Shown here in pieces: positions 46,101-58,779 of a stretch of 64,000 nucleotides of DNA (position 1 is its first letter; the number at the start of each line of letters is the position of its first letter). The stretch is from the NCBI RefSeq assembly GCF_002243645.1, contig NZ_CP017704.1:2870001-2934000 (forward strand), read 5' to 3'. The notes under the pieces are model-generated. The model worked only from the letters and a program-made list of their open reading frames with translations, had not been told where the DNA came from and did not search any database. Made by a program: the position numbers and the translations under genes. Source of the stretch: Peribacillus simplex NBRC 15720 = DSM 1321 (GTDB taxonomy: Bacteria; Bacillota; Bacilli; Bacillales; DSM-1321).

Positions 46101-47387
46101 ATGAAAATAGAACGGTTTGCTGAAGGGATTTCACTGAAACGCTCGGTTGAAGCAGGTACTGCCGATCAAAGAAAAGCGGTTCAGGATATTATTTATGATG
46201 TCAGGAAAAGCGGAAACGCCGCTTTACATACCTATACCGAACGTTTCGATGGTGTCAGCCCAGAGGAATTACTTGTATCGGAACAGGAAATGGAAGAAGC
46301 GACAGCGGCCTTAACTGCTGAGCAGCTTGATATTATTCAAGAAGCTGCGAATAATATCCGAATGTTTCACGAGAAACAAATTCGAAATTCATGGTTTACG
46401 ACTGATGATACGGGAACGATGCTAGGACAAAAATTGACACCTCTTGATGCTGTAGGTATTTATGTACCTGGAGGCACAGCGGCATATCCTTCGTCAGTAT
46501 TGATGAATGCGTTGCCTGCGAAGGCCGCTGGGGTGGAACGGATCGTTATGGTTTCTCCTCCAGGGAAAGATGGGAAATTATCGCCAGCGGTTTTGGCAGC
46601 TGCCAAAATTGCCGGAGTTAAGGAAATCTATAAGGTTGGCGGGGCTCAGGCCATAGCTGCTCTCGCTTATGGGACGGAAACAATTAAGAACGTGGATAAA
46701 ATAGTGGGTCCAGGAAATATATATGTGGCGTTAGCGAAGCGAGAAGTATTCGGAGATGTCGCCATTGATATGATTGCAGGTCCAAGTGAAATAGCGATAT
46801 TGGCGGACGAATCAGCCATCGCTGCAGAAGTTGCGGCAGACTTGCTATCACAGGCGGAGCATGATGCCCGAGCTTGCAGTGTTTTGGTCACGACGTCAAC
46901 GTCTCTTGCAGAAGAAGTGGCAGAAGAAGTGACCAAGCAGGTGGCGTTACTTCCACGCCATGATATTGCTGCAGCATCCATAAGGGATTATGGAAGAATC
47001 GTTGTGTGCGGGAGTATGGCCGAAGCTGTTGAAGCGATTAATGAACTTGCACCGGAACATTTGGAAATTGTGGCTAAAGATGCACTTGAAATCATGGCTA
47101 AAATCCGCCATGCCGGGGCAATCTTCATTGGCCGCTTTAGTTCGGAGCCCGTCGGGGATTACTTTGCAGGTCCCAATCATGTGTTGCCTACCAATGGAAC
47201 CGCCCGTTTTTCCAGCCCGCTGAATGTGGATGATTTCCAAAAGAAATCGAGCATCATCATGTATAGTGAAACAGCCTTCCGCAAAAATGCAGAAAAAATC
47301 GCAGCATTTGCCCGAATGGAAGGACTTGAGGCTCACGCCCGTGCCATTGAATCACGTGGTGTGAATGAATCCGGGAAAAAGTCCTGA
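46101..47387 (+). CDS. hisD: Histidinol dehydrogenase
   Basis: 428 residues. Signature region IAGPSEIAILADE and zinc/catalytic His residues in LSQAEHD and APEHLEI, GPNHVLPT. Oxidises histidinol to histidine in two NAD steps. Confidence 0.97.
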   Translation: MKIERFAEGISLKRSVEAGTADQRKAVQDIIYDVRKSGNAALHTYTERFDGVSPEELLVSEQEMEEATAALTAEQLDIIQEAANNIRMFHEKQIRNSWFTTDDTGTMLGQKLTPLDAVGIYVPGGTAAYPSSVLMNALPAKAAGVERIVMVSPPGKDGKLSPAVLAAAKIAGVKEIYKVGGAQAIAALAYGTETIKNVDKIVGPGNIYVALAKREVFGDVAIDMIAGPSEIAILADESAIAAEVAADLLSQAEHDARACSVLVTTSTSLAEEVAEEVTKQVALLPRHDIAAASIRDYGRIVVCGSMAEAVEAINELAPEHLEIVAKDALEIMAKIRHAGAIFIGRFSSEPVGDYFAGPNHVLPTNGTARFSSPLNVDDFQKKSSIIMYSETAFRKNAEKIAAFARMEGLEAHARAIESRGVNESGKKS

Positions 47388-47479
47388 ATTATTAAATAAG
47401 TGAAATCACTGATATAAAGACTTTGACATGCTTTTACATCTTGGGAAAAGGGGTCTTACCCCGTTGAGGAGGAGTTGTA

Positions 47480-48067
47480 ATGGAACGTTTTGCTAGTGTG
47501 GAGCGAAAGACGAATGAAACGGAAATAAGTTTGAAGTTTGGTGTGGATGGGGAAGGTAATTCCTCCATTAAGACGGGCGTTCCGTTTATGACGCATATGC
47601 TGGATTTGTTCACGAAACACGGGAAGTTTGATTTGACAGTAGATGCAAATGGGGATACAGACGTGGATGATCACCATACAACTGAAGATATTGGCATCTG
47701 CTTGGGTCAGACGTTATTGGAGGCCCTTGGAGACAAGCGCGGAATAAAGCGTTACGGAAATGCTTTCGTACCTATGGATGAAGCACTCGCCCAGGTTGTC
47801 ATCGATTTAAGCAATCGTCCGCATCTAGAGTTCCGGGCTGAGTTTCCTTCGCAAAAGGTCGGTACTTTCGATACTGAACTGGTGCACGAGTTTCTTTGGA
47901 AATTCGCTCTTGAAGCCAGGATGAACCTGCATGTAGTCGTTCATTACGGTCACAACACACATCATATGATCGAAGCAATATTCAAAGCGCTTGGACGTGC
48001 TTTGGATGAAGCTACGACAATCGATCCACGTGTCAAAGGCATCCCTTCGACGAAAGGAATGTTGTAA
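47480..48067 (+). CDS. hisB: Imidazoleglycerol-phosphate dehydratase
   Basis: 195 residues. Metal-binding repeats DVDDHHTTEDIGI and HYGHNTHHMIEA-type motifs. Monofunctional dehydratase, no phosphatase domain. AGGAGGAG before ATG; 92-base gap after hisD with no terminator. Confidence 0.97.
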   Translation: MERFASVERKTNETEISLKFGVDGEGNSSIKTGVPFMTHMLDLFTKHGKFDLTVDANGDTDVDDHHTTEDIGICLGQTLLEALGDKRGIKRYGNAFVPMDEALAQVVIDLSNRPHLEFRAEFPSQKVGTFDTELVHEFLWKFALEARMNLHVVVHYGHNTHHMIEAIFKALGRALDEATTIDPRVKGIPSTKGML

Positions 48068-48700
48068 ATGATCGGGATCGTAGATTATGGCATGGGGAAT
48101 TTATTTTCTGTAAGTAAAGGGCTTGAGCGCCTTGGTGCCGATTCATTCATTTCCGATGACCCAAAAGAACTTTCAATGTCGAAAGGGATCATACTTCCCG
48201 GCGTTGGCTCTTTCAGGGATGCCATGAGTCTATTGGAAAAACAAAAGCTGGATGAATTCCTGAGGGAATACGTAGCCAATGGAGGTTATCTATTAGGCAT
48301 CTGCCTTGGTATGCAGCTTCTCTTTGATGAAAGTGAAGAAAATGGACCGGCAAAAGGATTATCCCTCATTCCAGGAAAAGTCGTTCGTTTTAAGGGAGTG
48401 GATGCGAATGACCAGGCTTATAAAGTGCCGCACATGGGCTGGAATCGTCTTGAATTTAAACACGCTTCACCAGTGAATGAGGGGCTGGAAGAGGAACATG
48501 TTTATTTCGTACATTCTTACTACGTCGATACGGATGAATCATTCGTTACCGCTTCAGCGAAGTATGATGTGGAAGTGCCGGCGATCGTCGGTAAAGGGAA
48601 TGTATTCGGCATGCAGTTCCATCCGGAAAAAAGCGGGAAGATGGGCATGTCACTCTTGAGAAACTATCTGTCATTAGTAGAAGGGAAGGAAGAAGCATGA
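48068..48700 (+). CDS. hisH: Imidazole glycerol phosphate synthase, glutaminase subunit
   Basis: 210 residues; class I amidotransferase with nucleophile Cys in [10 protein letters not shown] and His-Glu in QFHPEKSG. Abuts hisB and overlaps hisA. Confidence 0.97.
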   Translation: MIGIVDYGMGNLFSVSKGLERLGADSFISDDPKELSMSKGIILPGVGSFRDAMSLLEKQKLDEFLREYVANGGYLLGICLGMQLLFDESEENGPAKGLSLIPGKVVRFKGVDANDQAYKVPHMGWNRLEFKHASPVNEGLEEEHVYFVHSYYVDTDESFVTASAKYDVEVPAIVGKGNVFGMQFHPEKSGKMGMSLLRNYLSLVEGKEEA

Positions 48701-49431
48701 GCAACTTTACTATTTACCCGGCGATTGATATGCGCGGAGGCAAATGCGTCCGCTTAATCCAAGGAGATTACAATCAGGAAACCGTTTATGGTGATTCCCC
48801 CTTCGATATGGCTAAAAGCTTTGCTGACCAAGGAGCCGATTGGATACATATGGTCGATCTTGACGGAGCTAAAGAGGGAGTACGCATCAATGATTCATAC
48901 GTAATTAAAGCTGCAAGTGAGTTAGGGGCCCGCATTCAAATTGGCGGCGGAATCCGTACGGAACGGGATATAGCCCATTACCTGGATAATGGAGTGGAAC
49001 GTGTCATTCTAGGCAGCACGGCCGTTTCAGACCCTGATTTCACTAAAGATATGATTAGGAAATATGGAAGCCATATCGCAATCGGAATCGATGCGAAGGA
49101 TGGCAGGGTTGCCACTCATGGTTGGCTTCAAACGTCTGGAACCCTTGCGATAGATCTTGGTAAATTACTGGCCGATGCTGGTGCAGAGACCTTTATCGTG
49201 ACTGATATCGCGACGGATGGCATGCTTTCAGGTCCGAATGTGAAAGGTATATTGGCCATGGCGGAGGCAACTGGTAAAAACGTGATTGCTTCGGGAGGCA
49301 TTAGTTCACTCGAAGACCTCATCACTCTCAAGGAGTATGAAGCCCAAGGCATTTCAGGGGCAATCATTGGCAAGGCCCTTTATACCAATCGTTTCACTGT
49401 AGAAGAAGCACTAGAAAAGGTGCGTGGTTAA
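48697..49431 (+). CDS. hisA: ProFAR isomerase HisA
   Basis: 244 residues, TIM barrel. N-terminal [15 protein letters not shown] with catalytic Asp, second Asp in [11 protein letters not shown]. Overlaps hisH by four bases and abuts hisF. Confidence 0.97.
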   Translation: MSNFTIYPAIDMRGGKCVRLIQGDYNQETVYGDSPFDMAKSFADQGADWIHMVDLDGAKEGVRINDSYVIKAASELGARIQIGGGIRTERDIAHYLDNGVERVILGSTAVSDPDFTKDMIRKYGSHIAIGIDAKDGRVATHGWLQTSGTLAIDLGKLLADAGAETFIVTDIATDGMLSGPNVKGILAMAEATGKNVIASGGISSLEDLITLKEYEAQGISGAIIGKALYTNRFTVEEALEKVRG

Positions 49432-50190
49432 ATGCTCACTAAACGAATTATTCCATGTCTCGATGTAAAGGATGGGCGCGTAGTCAAAGGCATCCAATTT
49501 GTTTCCCTTAGGGATGCTGGAGATCCTGTCGAACTTGCAGCCTTTTACGACCAAGAAGGTGCCGATGAGCTTGTCTTCCTGGATATTTCCGCTTCACATG
49601 AAGGCAGGGAAACGATCGTCGACGTCGTTCAAGCGGTAGCGGGAAGCTTGGCAATCCCGTTCACGGTGGGCGGCGGCATTAATTCATTGGCGGATATGAA
49701 GAAGATCTTACGAGCTGGTGCCGATAAGGTATCCTTAAATACAGCAGCCATTCTGCGCCCTGATTTAATTAATGAAGGTGCTGATTATTTTGGTTCCCAA
49801 TGTATTGTGGTCGCCATAGACGCCCGGTATGATGAAGAGCTTGGTTCATGGCGTGTATATACTCACGGCGGTCGGAAACCGACTGAATGGGACGTGATCG
49901 AGTGGGCGAAGGAAGCCGTAATCCGCGGTGCAGGTGAAATTTTATTGACAAGCATGGATTGTGACGGCGAGAAACAAGGGTTTAATATCGCTTTGACAAA
50001 AGCGGTATCTGAAGCCGTTTCAGTGCCGGTCATTGCCTCAGGCGGGGCAGGTAACGCTGAGCATTTCCAGGAAGCCTTCCAAGAAGGTAAAGCCGACGCA
50101 GCATTAGCCGCATCGATATTTCATTACAAAGAAACATCCGTCAAAGAAGTCAAAGCGTTTCTCAAACAACAAGGAGTGGTTGTACGATGA
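49432..50190 (+). CDS. hisF: Imidazole glycerol phosphate synthase, cyclase subunit
   Basis: 252 residues, TIM barrel paralogous to His[17 protein letters not shown] and [13 protein letters not shown] carry the two catalytic Asp. Works with HisH. Confidence 0.97.
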   Translation: MLTKRIIPCLDVKDGRVVKGIQFVSLRDAGDPVELAAFYDQEGADELVFLDISASHEGRETIVDVVQAVAGSLAIPFTVGGGINSLADMKKILRAGADKVSLNTAAILRPDLINEGADYFGSQCIVVAIDARYDEELGSWRVYTHGGRKPTEWDVIEWAKEAVIRGAGEILLTSMDCDGEKQGFNIALTKAVSEAVSVPVIASGGAGNAEHFQEAFQEGKADAALAASIFHYKETSVKEVKAFLKQQGVVVR

Positions 50191-50843
50191 ATCTTGAAAC
50201 TATTAAATACGACGAAAAAGGTCTGATACCAGCAATTATTCAAGATGCAGGAACCGGTGAAGTGCTGACACTTGCTTATATGAACCAAGAATCACTGCAA
50301 TTGTCGATTGAAAAAGGTGAAACGGTTTTCTTCAGCCGTTCGCGCAATGAATTATGGCATAAAGGAGCAACGAGCGGTAATACCCAGAAAATCATCGAAA
50401 TGAAGTATGACTGCGATCAAGATGCATTGGTCGTTCGGGTCGTTCCTGCAGGTCCTGCGTGCCATACAGGGGCAACAAGCTGTTTTAGCGAAACGATTTA
50501 CCAAAACAGTGAAGCCGGACAAGACGTGAAGGCGAATGTGAATTTCTTGACGGAATTGGAAAATTTGATTGAAAAAAGAAAATCGGAAATGCCTGAAGGT
50601 TCATATACTACCTACCTATTCGATAAGGGCGTTGATAAGATCCTGAAAAAAGTCGGTGAAGAAGCGGCAGAAGTGATCATTGCTGCCAAGAACCGTGATG
50701 CAGAGGAACTTTCGATGGAAAGTGCCGATCTCCTCTATCACTTATTCGTTCTTCTTCAGGAGCAGGAGCTGCCTTTCCAAGCAGTGCTTGATGTATTGAA
50801 GGCTAGACATGCCGATAAGGACGAACCGAAAGAAACCGAATGA
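50187..50843 (+). CDS. hisI: Bifunctional PR-AMP cyclohydrolase / PR-ATP pyrophosphatase
   Basis: 218 residues. HisI domain (1-115) with metal ligands in [13 protein letters not shown] and CHTG...SCF; HisE domain (about 125-215) with [14 protein letters not shown]. Last gene of a complete hisZGDBHAFI operon. Confidence 0.97.
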   Translation: MNLETIKYDEKGLIPAIIQDAGTGEVLTLAYMNQESLQLSIEKGETVFFSRSRNELWHKGATSGNTQKIIEMKYDCDQDALVVRVVPAGPACHTGATSCFSETIYQNSEAGQDVKANVNFLTELENLIEKRKSEMPEGSYTTYLFDKGVDKILKKVGEEAAEVIIAAKNRDAEELSMESADLLYHLFVLLQEQELPFQAVLDVLKARHADKDEPKETE

Positions 50844-50852
50844 ATGGTGATT

Positions 50853-50879
50853 GCCCTCCGTCAATAGGAGGGCTTTTTT
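50853..50879 (+). terminator. his operon terminator
   Basis: GCCCTCC/GGAGGGC then T6. Confidence 0.92.
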
Positions 50880-51056
50880 GTGTATCTACGACTACTATGA
50901 GCGCAATCTTTACTTCTCATTTGACTAAGAATATATTTCAATTTTTTCTAAAAGAAAGCAAGGTAATTCCCATTTTCCATTTTCTTGAATTGTTCGGCAA
51001 ATTTACACCAATATGTTATAATACTATGGTTAATCAACTTGTAGATGGAGGATTAC

Positions 51057-52559
51057 ATGAGTAAAGACTCTAAATTTGGCCAACAGGCAAAAATTCTAAC
51101 CTTTCACCCAACAGGTGAGTATTATTTCACCAAGGGTTTAAAAGCTTATCATAGACGAGAATTACCTAAATCAAAAAAATACCTGGAACGTGCGCTGGAA
51201 CTTGAACCTGCTGAACCGATGATAGCCTGTCAATTGGCAATCACTTGCTCGGAAATCGGTGAATATAATTATTCAAACAACCTCTTGGAAAACATCTTGG
51301 ATGTGATGGATCCCTATATGTCGGAATGTCATTACTTCCTGGCGAATAATTATGCCCACTTAGGCATGTTCAAGGAGGCTTATCGTCACGCCAGTGCTTA
51401 TCTTGATAAAGAAGAAGACGGGGAGTTCAGCGATGACGCAGAGGATCTGCTTGAACTGATAACTTTTGAGTCGGATGAGTCAGAAGAAAATCCCTTTAAG
51501 CATGATGGGCTCATTACCAAACAGGAACAAGCCCGTGAGTACCTTGAATCAGGCAATTTTCCGAAGGCAATCGAAGTGTTGAAAGAAACGATTGCCGAGT
51601 ACGAGGATTACTGGTCCGCTTATAATAACCTGGCACTTGCCTATTTCTATCTTGGTCAAGTAAGTGAAGCTTTTGAAACACTTGATGAGGTACTGGAAAA
51701 AAGTCCGGGAAACCTGCATGCGCTTTGTAACCTTGTTGTTTTTCATCATTATCAACAGGATGAGGCAAAGGTTGAAGAGCTCATACAGATGCTGGAGAAA
51801 ATTCGGCCGATGCTATCCGAACATCGTTTCAAGCTTGGAGCGACCTTCGCTTTGATCGGAAACTATGCTTCTGCATATAAATGGCTGAAAGTACTCCAAA
51901 AGCAAGGGTTCGAGGGAGATGGAACCTTCTACTATTGGCTTACCGTTTCCGCTTACCACTTAGGCCATGAACAGGCTGCCAAAAAGGCATGGAAAAAAGT
52001 CGTGGAAATGAACCCGGAAAAGGAAGGCATGGAGCCTTGGGGAGATATGAATGAAACTTCAGATGGGTTTGAACATCATTTTCCTTCTATTATAAAAAGA
52101 CTGGAAAGTGAATTCATCGAAGAAAGGCTGTTTGCCATTTTCCTTCTGAAACATTCGGTTCATAAACAGAAGCTATTGAAAAACCAGGTCCTCAACCTAA
52201 ATCAGAATTTCACTGATTTGGAACGTGATTATGCCGAACTTGTTCAAGTTCCTGCTAAAGATCGCCAATTAACACCGATTGATTTTGCCGATCGCACAGC
52301 TGAGTTATTATATCAGCATTTCCAACCGATACAATTAAATGAAGCCGGGCTCTATTTAATGTGGTTTTCCGTCTTTATCGAAGCGGTAAAATCCGAGCAG
52401 AAGTTAAATAATCCAGCAGGCTGGGCATCTGCGGTGGAGTACGTGTGGAATCAGCTTAAAAATGAGAAGGCGAGCAAACAGGCAATCGCAGACAAACATT
52501 TCATATCGGTGTCCACCTTATCGAAGTACGTAAAGTTGGTTCAAAACTTACTGGGATGA
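51057..52559 (+). CDS. yvcD: TPR-repeat protein YvcD
   Basis: 500 residues from the ATG at 51057 behind GGAGGA. At least five tetratricopeptide repeats (e.g. LKAYHRRELPKSKKYLERAL, AYNNLALAYFYLGQVSEAFE) over residues 20-320 and a helical C-terminal third with an HTH-like ending (IADKHFISVSTLSKYVKLV). Probable protein-protein scaffold; function unknown. Conserved position between his and trxB. Confidence 0.88.
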   Translation: MSKDSKFGQQAKILTFHPTGEYYFTKGLKAYHRRELPKSKKYLERALELEPAEPMIACQLAITCSEIGEYNYSNNLLENILDVMDPYMSECHYFLANNYAHLGMFKEAYRHASAYLDKEEDGEFSDDAEDLLELITFESDESEENPFKHDGLITKQEQAREYLESGNFPKAIEVLKETIAEYEDYWSAYNNLALAYFYLGQVSEAFETLDEVLEKSPGNLHALCNLVVFHHYQQDEAKVEELIQMLEKIRPMLSEHRFKLGATFALIGNYASAYKWLKVLQKQGFEGDGTFYYWLTVSAYHLGHEQAAKKAWKKVVEMNPEKEGMEPWGDMNETSDGFEHHFPSIIKRLESEFIEERLFAIFLLKHSVHKQKLLKNQVLNLNQNFTDLERDYAELVQVPAKDRQLTPIDFADRTAELLYQHFQPIQLNEAGLYLMWFSVFIEAVKSEQKLNNPAGWASAVEYVWNQLKNEKASKQAIADKHFISVSTLSKYVKLVQNLLG

Positions 52560-52602
52560 GCAGATATTTGGACGAAAAATTATTTGTTATATAGGATAAT
52601 AG

Positions 52603-53610
<1,008 letters not shown>

Positions 53611-54164
53611 TTTCATAAGAATATACAATCGTAATTCCGTTTTAACGATGTTGTAACACGTGTGAAATAATGATTGGGTATAGTATGGGTAGAAGTTGAC
53701 CCCCTTTATTATAAACGTTTAAGGACACAGATTAAGTTTCTGTGTCTTTTTTTTGTTTTCCTGCTTTGAGACTATATCTTTAGTTCCAATTTTTAGGATG
53801 TTTTCAAATGGTTTTTAATGTGAAGTAAGCCAACCCTTTGCATTTAGGCAGCGAAAGTGGAGAAGAATAGGAGTTAAGCAGGATAAAGGCTTACCTCCGT
53901 GATTCCTTGCGAATGAATATTCCCCCAATGCAGGAAGTTTACTTTATTGTTAGCTCATTTCAAAAATAGTATAATGATAAGATATACTAAACATATATAT
54001 CTTTCATAATGGTAAGAAGATGAAAAATACAACTTGTTTGAACTATTAGCATTTGTAAATCGCCAAATGGATATCTAGCGGCGGTTTAAGGATATAAACT
54101 GAATCTCTTCAACACCGGGGGTGAAGGTTTCTATAGTCGAGCAGAGCCAATTGAGGTGAAGAAC
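53611..54164 (+). promoter_or_regulatory. trxB-yvcI intergenic region
   Basis: trxB terminator GACACAGA/TCTGTGTC at 53724-53746 with T8. A strong promoter TTGTTA (53947-53952), 17 bases, TATAAT (53970-53975) lies 190 bases before yvcI, leaving a long leader with no recognised element. 53760-53940 shows nothing clear. Confidence 0.75.
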
Positions 54165-54623
54165 GTGCAACGTGTCACAAACTGTGTATTGATCAAAGAT
54201 AATCAAATCCTCTTATTGAAAAAGCCTAGACGAGGATGGTGGGTAGCTCCAGGCGGCAAGATGGAGCCTGGGGAATCTGTACGCGATGCTTGCATTAGGG
54301 AATATCGCGAAGAAACGGGCGTTTATTTAAAAAACCCTTCCATCAAAGGTATTTTCACCTTCATTATGAAGGACGGAGATAAGGTTTTGTCAGAATGGAT
54401 GATGTTCACTTTCTTTGCAACGGATTCCGATGGTGTAAATGTGGATGTTTGTGAAGAAGGGGAACTTAGCTGGCATCCGGTTGAAGATGTTAAAAAGCTG
54501 ATGATGGCTGAAGGTGATTTTCACATCCTGGACTATATGGTTCATGGAAGTGGGATCATCTATGGAACCTTTACCTATACGCCTGAGTTTAAGCTACTTT
54601 CTTACCGATTGGATCCAGGTTAA
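54165..54623 (+). CDS. yvcI: Nudix hydrolase YvcI
   Basis: 152 residues from GTG 54165, six bases after GAGGTGA; GTG 54156 would give a length and N-terminus (..QRVTNCVL) closer to B. subtilis. The Nudix box spans residues 32-54 (GGKMEPGES ... REYREETGV) with all metal-binding Glu. Hydrolyses nucleoside diphosphate-linked compounds; RNA/nucleotide sanitising role likely. First gene before rapZ-glmR-whiA-crh. Confidence 0.93.
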   Translation: MQRVTNCVLIKDNQILLLKKPRRGWWVAPGGKMEPGESVRDACIREYREETGVYLKNPSIKGIFTFIMKDGDKVLSEWMMFTFFATDSDGVNVDVCEEGELSWHPVEDVKKLMMAEGDFHILDYMVHGSGIIYGTFTYTPEFKLLSYRLDPG

Positions 54624-54668
54624 TTTTCATATATAAAAAAGATTGCTATACATGGGGGCGGAGAAACT

Positions 54669-55583
54669 ATGAGTACAGGGCAGATGAGTGAAACGCAATT
54701 GGTCATCATTACCGGAATGTCCGGAGCAGGTAAGACAGTGGCGGTTCAAAGTTTTGAAGACCTCGGCTTTTTTTGCGTCGATAATTTGCCGCCCACGCTA
54801 TTGCCAAAGTTTTTGGAGTTAATGAAGGACTCCGGGAATAAGATGAATAAAGTGGCCCTTGTCATGGATTTGAGGGGAAGGGAGTTTTTTGATTCCTTAT
54901 TTCTTGCACTGGATAATTTAACGGATACAGCTGCAGTATCACCAAGAATCCTTTTTCTTGAAGCTGATGATGAATCCTTGGTCCGCAGATATAAGGAAAC
55001 GCGAAGGACCCATCCGCTTGCTCCATTAGGCCGGCCATTGGAAGGCATTAAAATGGAACGGGAACTTTTGGACGAATTGAAGGGAAGGGCTCAGTTGATC
55101 TTTAATACTTCCCAACTGAAACCGCGCGAATTGAGGGAGAAAATCGCTTCGGAATTTTCTGCCGATAAAAGTGTAGGTTTTACAGTCAATGTCATGTCCT
55201 TCGGGTTCAAGCATGGCCTGCCCATAGATGCCGACCTTGTGTTTGATGTGCGTTTCCTGCCAAATCCATATTATATTGACCATATGAGGCCAAGGACTGG
55301 CTTGGAACAGGAAGTGTCGAGTTACGTTTTAAAATGGAGTGAGACGCAAAAGTTTTTGGAAAAAGTGACCGATCTGCTTGCCTTCATGCTTCCATATTAT
55401 AAACGTGAAGGAAAAGCACAGCTTGTTGTTGCGATAGGGTGTACAGGCGGGCAGCACCGATCTGTAGCATTGACGGAGTATATTTCAAACCACTTCAAAA
55501 AGGATTACAGGGTTCAAGTATCACATCGCGATATCGATAAAAGTAAGGGGAAAGCAGATGTTAGTAAAAAAGAAACAACCTAA
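54669..55583 (+). CDS. rapZ: RNase adaptor/nucleotide-binding protein RapZ (YvcJ)
   Basis: 304 residues. Walker A GMSGAGKT and C-terminal domain with [12 protein letters not shown]. Binds nucleotides and, in relatives, small RNAs or UDP-GlcNAc signals to tune cell-wall precursor supply. Overlaps glmR by 26 bases. Confidence 0.95.
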   Translation: MSTGQMSETQLVIITGMSGAGKTVAVQSFEDLGFFCVDNLPPTLLPKFLELMKDSGNKMNKVALVMDLRGREFFDSLFLALDNLTDTAAVSPRILFLEADDESLVRRYKETRRTHPLAPLGRPLEGIKMERELLDELKGRAQLIFNTSQLKPRELREKIASEFSADKSVGFTVNVMSFGFKHGLPIDADLVFDVRFLPNPYYIDHMRPRTGLEQEVSSYVLKWSETQKFLEKVTDLLAFMLPYYKREGKAQLVVAIGCTGGQHRSVALTEYISNHFKKDYRVQVSHRDIDKSKGKADVSKKETT

Positions 55584-56544
55584 GGTTGTGATCATTGGAG
55601 GGGGAACCGGCCTTCCCGTTTTGTTGAGAGGGTTAAAGAAGCATCCGGTGGATATAACGGCAATCGTAACGGTAGCTGATGATGGTGGAAGTTCAGGCCG
55701 CCTTCGCGAGGATATGGATATTCCCGCTCCGGGTGATATTCGTAACGTGCTGGCTGCGTTATCGGATGTAGAGCCCCTTGTTGAACAAATGTTTCAACAT
55801 CGCTTTCAGAGTAAAAATGAGTTGTCCGGGCATTCGCTGGGGAATTTGATACTCGCGGCAATGACCTCGTTGACCGGGGATTTCGTCCATGCGATCCAGG
55901 AAATGAGTAAATTTCTTAATGTCCGCGGTAAAGTGCTTCCAGCTGCCAACCAAAGTGTGGTTCTCCATGCGGAGATGGATGACGGAACGATTGTTACAGG
56001 AGAATCCAAGATCCCCTTCTCAGGAAAGAAAATAAAAAAAGTATTTCTGTCTCCTCATCATATAAAGCCGCTTAGTGAAACTCTCCAGGAAATCAAGCAG
56101 GCTGATCTTATTGTCATAGGTCCAGGAAGCCTATATACTAGCATTCTGCCTAACTTACTTGTCCCTGGTTTAGGAGAAGAGGTTGGCCGTTCCAAGGCTA
56201 AGAAGGTGTACATTTGCAATTTGATGACACAAGCCGGCGAGACGCTTGATTATAGCGCGAGCGATCATATAAAAGCGATATATGACCATATGGGAAATGC
56301 ATATATTGACAGGATACTTGTTAATAATGAGGAAATACCAACCGAGATTCAGCAACGCTATCAAGCTGAATATGCCAAACCGGTCATGTATGATGTGGAA
56401 AGTTTAAAACAGATGGGGCTTGAAATCATACAAGAACGCATTTTCAGCTTTGAAGGGAATGTAATACGCCATGACACAAAAAAAGTGGCGGATTTGCTTT
56501 ATAATATGCTTGTAAATGAAACAAAAAGCCACATAGTTCCGTAG
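55558..56544 (+). CDS. glmR: Gluconeogenesis/cell-envelope factor GlmR (YvcK)
   Basis: 328 residues. CofD-like Rossmann fold with [18 protein letters not shown] and [13 protein letters not shown]. Binds UDP-GlcNAc and stimulates GlmS in B. subtilis; needed for growth on gluconeogenic carbon. Confidence 0.95.
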   Translation: MLVKKKQPKVVIIGGGTGLPVLLRGLKKHPVDITAIVTVADDGGSSGRLREDMDIPAPGDIRNVLAALSDVEPLVEQMFQHRFQSKNELSGHSLGNLILAAMTSLTGDFVHAIQEMSKFLNVRGKVLPAANQSVVLHAEMDDGTIVTGESKIPFSGKKIKKVFLSPHHIKPLSETLQEIKQADLIVIGPGSLYTSILPNLLVPGLGEEVGRSKAKKVYICNLMTQAGETLDYSASDHIKAIYDHMGNAYIDRILVNNEEIPTEIQQRYQAEYAKPVMYDVESLKQMGLEIIQERIFSFEGNVIRHDTKKVADLLYNMLVNETKSHIVP

Positions 56545-56611
56545 ATATAAGCGGGGACGGTTTTTTGATTGATAAAAATAGATTACCTGCGTTCGATTGG
56601 GGGTGAAATGG

Positions 56612-57565
56612 ATGTCTTTTGCTTCAGAAACGAAAAAAGAACTTACTACATTAGAGGGAAAGGATTGCTGCGGTAAAGCGGAATTATGTGCGCTTATCCG
56701 GATGAACGGATCCCTTTCATTTTCTAATCGGAAGCTTGTTGTGGATATTCAAACTGAGAATGCTGCGATTGCCAGAAGGATTTATACGCTGCTGAAAAAG
56801 AGTTATGAGGTCCAGGTCGAGCTGTTGGTCCGTAAAAAGATGAAGCTTAAAAAGAATAATGTATATATTGTCAGGATGTCATCCGGAGGGCAGCGGGTTT
56901 TAACCGATTTGGAAATTTTAGGCGATGGCTTTGAAATTCTCCATGATATATCCGATACTATTGTTGGGAAGAAATGCTGTAAGCGTTCATACCTAAGAGG
57001 TGCATTTCTTGCGGGGGGTTCGGTAAATAATCCGGAAACGTCTTCCTATCACCTTGAGATTTTCTCACTTTATAAAGAGCACAATGATGCCCTTTGTGAG
57101 CTAATGAATAAGTTTGACTTGAAGGCCAAGACGCTTGAACGCAAGAAAGGGTACATCATTTATTTGAAAGAAGCCGAAAAGATTGCCGAGTTTTTAAGTA
57201 TAGTTGGCGCCCATTCAGCTTTATTAAGGTTCGAGGATGTACGGATTGTCCGTGATATGCGTAATTCAGTGAATCGGCTTGTGAATTGTGAAACAGCCAA
57301 TTTGAACAAAACAATCGGGGCCTCATTGCGCCAGGTTGAAAATATCCATTATATCGAGGATACGGTAGGGCTAAGCATTTTACCGGATAAGCTTCGGGAA
57401 ATTGCGGAGCTTAGGATAGCATTTCAGGATATAACCTTAAAGGAACTTGGGGAAATGGTATCCGGGGGAACCATCAGTAAGTCCGGGATTAATCACCGAT
57501 TACGAAAGATTGATGAAATAGCTGACAGGCTCCGTGGGGGAGAGGCTATTGCTGCGAAAAAATAA
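56612..57565 (+). CDS. whiA: WhiA-family regulator
   Basis: 317 residues from ATG 56612 (one more than B. subtilis). N-terminal duplicated LAGLIDADG-like fold ([16 protein letters not shown]) without endonuclease residues and C-terminal HTH ([20 protein letters not shown]). Influences cell division and chromosome segregation. Confidence 0.95.
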   Translation: MSFASETKKELTTLEGKDCCGKAELCALIRMNGSLSFSNRKLVVDIQTENAAIARRIYTLLKKSYEVQVELLVRKKMKLKKNNVYIVRMSSGGQRVLTDLEILGDGFEILHDISDTIVGKKCCKRSYLRGAFLAGGSVNNPETSSYHLEIFSLYKEHNDALCELMNKFDLKAKTLERKKGYIIYLKEAEKIAEFLSIVGAHSALLRFEDVRIVRDMRNSVNRLVNCETANLNKTIGASLRQVENIHYIEDTVGLSILPDKLREIAELRIAFQDITLKELGEMVSGGTISKSGINHRLRKIDEIADRLRGGEAIAAKK

Positions 57566-57585
57566 AGCTAACAGGGGAGATCAAG

Positions 57586-57843
57586 ATGGTGGAAAAACAA
57601 GTTGAGGTAAAATTGAAAACGGGTTTGCAAGCGCGGCCGGCAGCTCTTTTTGTACAAGAAGCTAACCGCTTTCATTCAGATGTTTTTCTTGAAAAAGAAG
57701 GAAAGAAAGTGAATGCAAAAAGTATAATGGGGTTAATGAGCCTTGCCATCAGTTCTGGCGTGTCTGTGAAGTTAATTGTCGAAGGACGCGATGAAAAAGA
57801 AGCGTTAGAGGCATTGGAAGAGTTCGTTCAGCAAGAGGGTTAA
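57586..57843 (+). CDS. crh: Catabolite repression HPr-like protein Crh
   Basis: 85 residues, HPr fold. The active His15 of HPr is replaced by Gln (TGLQARPAALF), so it cannot carry PTS phosphate, while regulatory Ser46 is kept (KSIMGLMSL). Ser-phosphorylated by HprK (37905) and co-represses with CcpA. Confidence 0.96.
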   Translation: MVEKQVEVKLKTGLQARPAALFVQEANRFHSDVFLEKEGKKVNAKSIMGLMSLAISSGVSVKLIVEGRDEKEALEALEEFVQQEG

Positions 57844-57880
57844 AAGAAAAGGATGCCTAAAAGTGCATCCTTTTCTTTTA
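57843..57880 (+). terminator. crh operon terminator
   Basis: AAAAGAAAAGGATGC / GCATCCTTTTCTTTT. Confidence 0.9.
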
Positions 57881-57886
57881 TGATGT

Positions 57887-57929
57887 AAAAAAAGCTCCGG
57901 AAGTCGCTTAAGGCGATCTCCGGAGCCTT
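57887..57929 (-). terminator. clpP terminator
   Basis: GCTCCGGA/TCCGGAGC stem with T-run on the minus strand. Confidence 0.88.
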
Positions 57930-57940
57930 TTGTTGCATGA

Positions 57941-58549
57941 TTATTTAGAGTCTTTTTTATCATCAAGGATGCTGCGCGTGATGACTTTGTCAATCAAGCC
58001 ATATTCAAGAGCTCTTTCGGAAGTCATGAAGTTATCACGCTCCGTATCTCTTTGAAGGACTTCAATAGGTTGACCAGTACGTTCTGCCAATATTTGATTC
58101 AGTTTATCTTTCAAGTGAAGGATACGGCGGGCAGCAATTTCAATTTCAGTAGCTTGACCTTGAGCTCCTCCAAGTGGTTGGTGAATCATGACTTCACTGT
58201 TTGGCAACGCATAACGTTTGCCTTTTTCGCCAGCGGCCAATAGGAAAGCACCCATGGAAGCGGCCATACCGATGCATACTGTGGATACATTAGGTTTGAT
58301 ATATTGCATAGTATCGTAAATGGCCATACCGGAAGTGATGCTTCCACCAGGGCTGTTGATGTATAGAGTGATATCTTTTTCAGGATTTTCCGCTTCTAAA
58401 AATAGTAATTGAGCAACAATGGAGTTGGAAACATTATCGTCAATTGCACTTCCTAGCATAATGATCCGGTCTTTTAATAAACGGGAGTAAATATCGTAGG
58501 CACGCTCCCCACGACTTGTTTGTTCGATAACTGTAGGAATTAAATTCAT
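57941..58549 (-). CDS. clpP: ATP-dependent Clp protease proteolytic subunit
   Basis: 202 residues from the second ATG (58549), optimally spaced from AGGAGG; the ATG at 58555 is too close. Catalytic Ser in [10 protein letters not shown], His in MIHQPLGG, Asp in the RDTERDNF region. Tetradecameric chamber fed by ClpX/ClpC. Controlled by CtsR. Confidence 0.97.
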   Translation of the reverse strand: MNLIPTVIEQTSRGERAYDIYSRLLKDRIIMLGSAIDDNVSNSIVAQLLFLEAENPEKDITLYINSPGGSITSGMAIYDTMQYIKPNVSTVCIGMAASMGAFLLAAGEKGKRYALPNSEVMIHQPLGGAQGQATEIEIAARRILHLKDKLNQILAERTGQPIEVLQRDTERDNFMTSERALEYGLIDKVITRSILDDKKDSK

Positions 58550-58613
58550 GTTCATTTCCTCCTTCGATTAAGAGAATCATTTAAATTCTTTATGTATGTA
58601 TGATACACTTTTT

Positions 58614-58630
58614 GGTCAATTTAGGTCAAA
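58614..58630. promoter_or_regulatory. CtsR operator of clpP
   Basis: Tandem heptads GGTCAAT (58614-58620) and GGTCAAA (58624-58630) separated by three bases, the CtsR consensus. On the clpP strand it overlaps the -35 TTGACC. Confidence 0.9.
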
Positions 58631-58779
58631 CAAAACAAACCCTATAATGGATAATTTGTTCGACAATTTTCTGGCTAAGGCTCCTTCCTGATAGATTACT
58701 TTATATATTATGCCGCACAGGGATGAATTTCCACATTACCCATAATACCCAAAAGAAGAAGTTTTAAACCTGATAACCC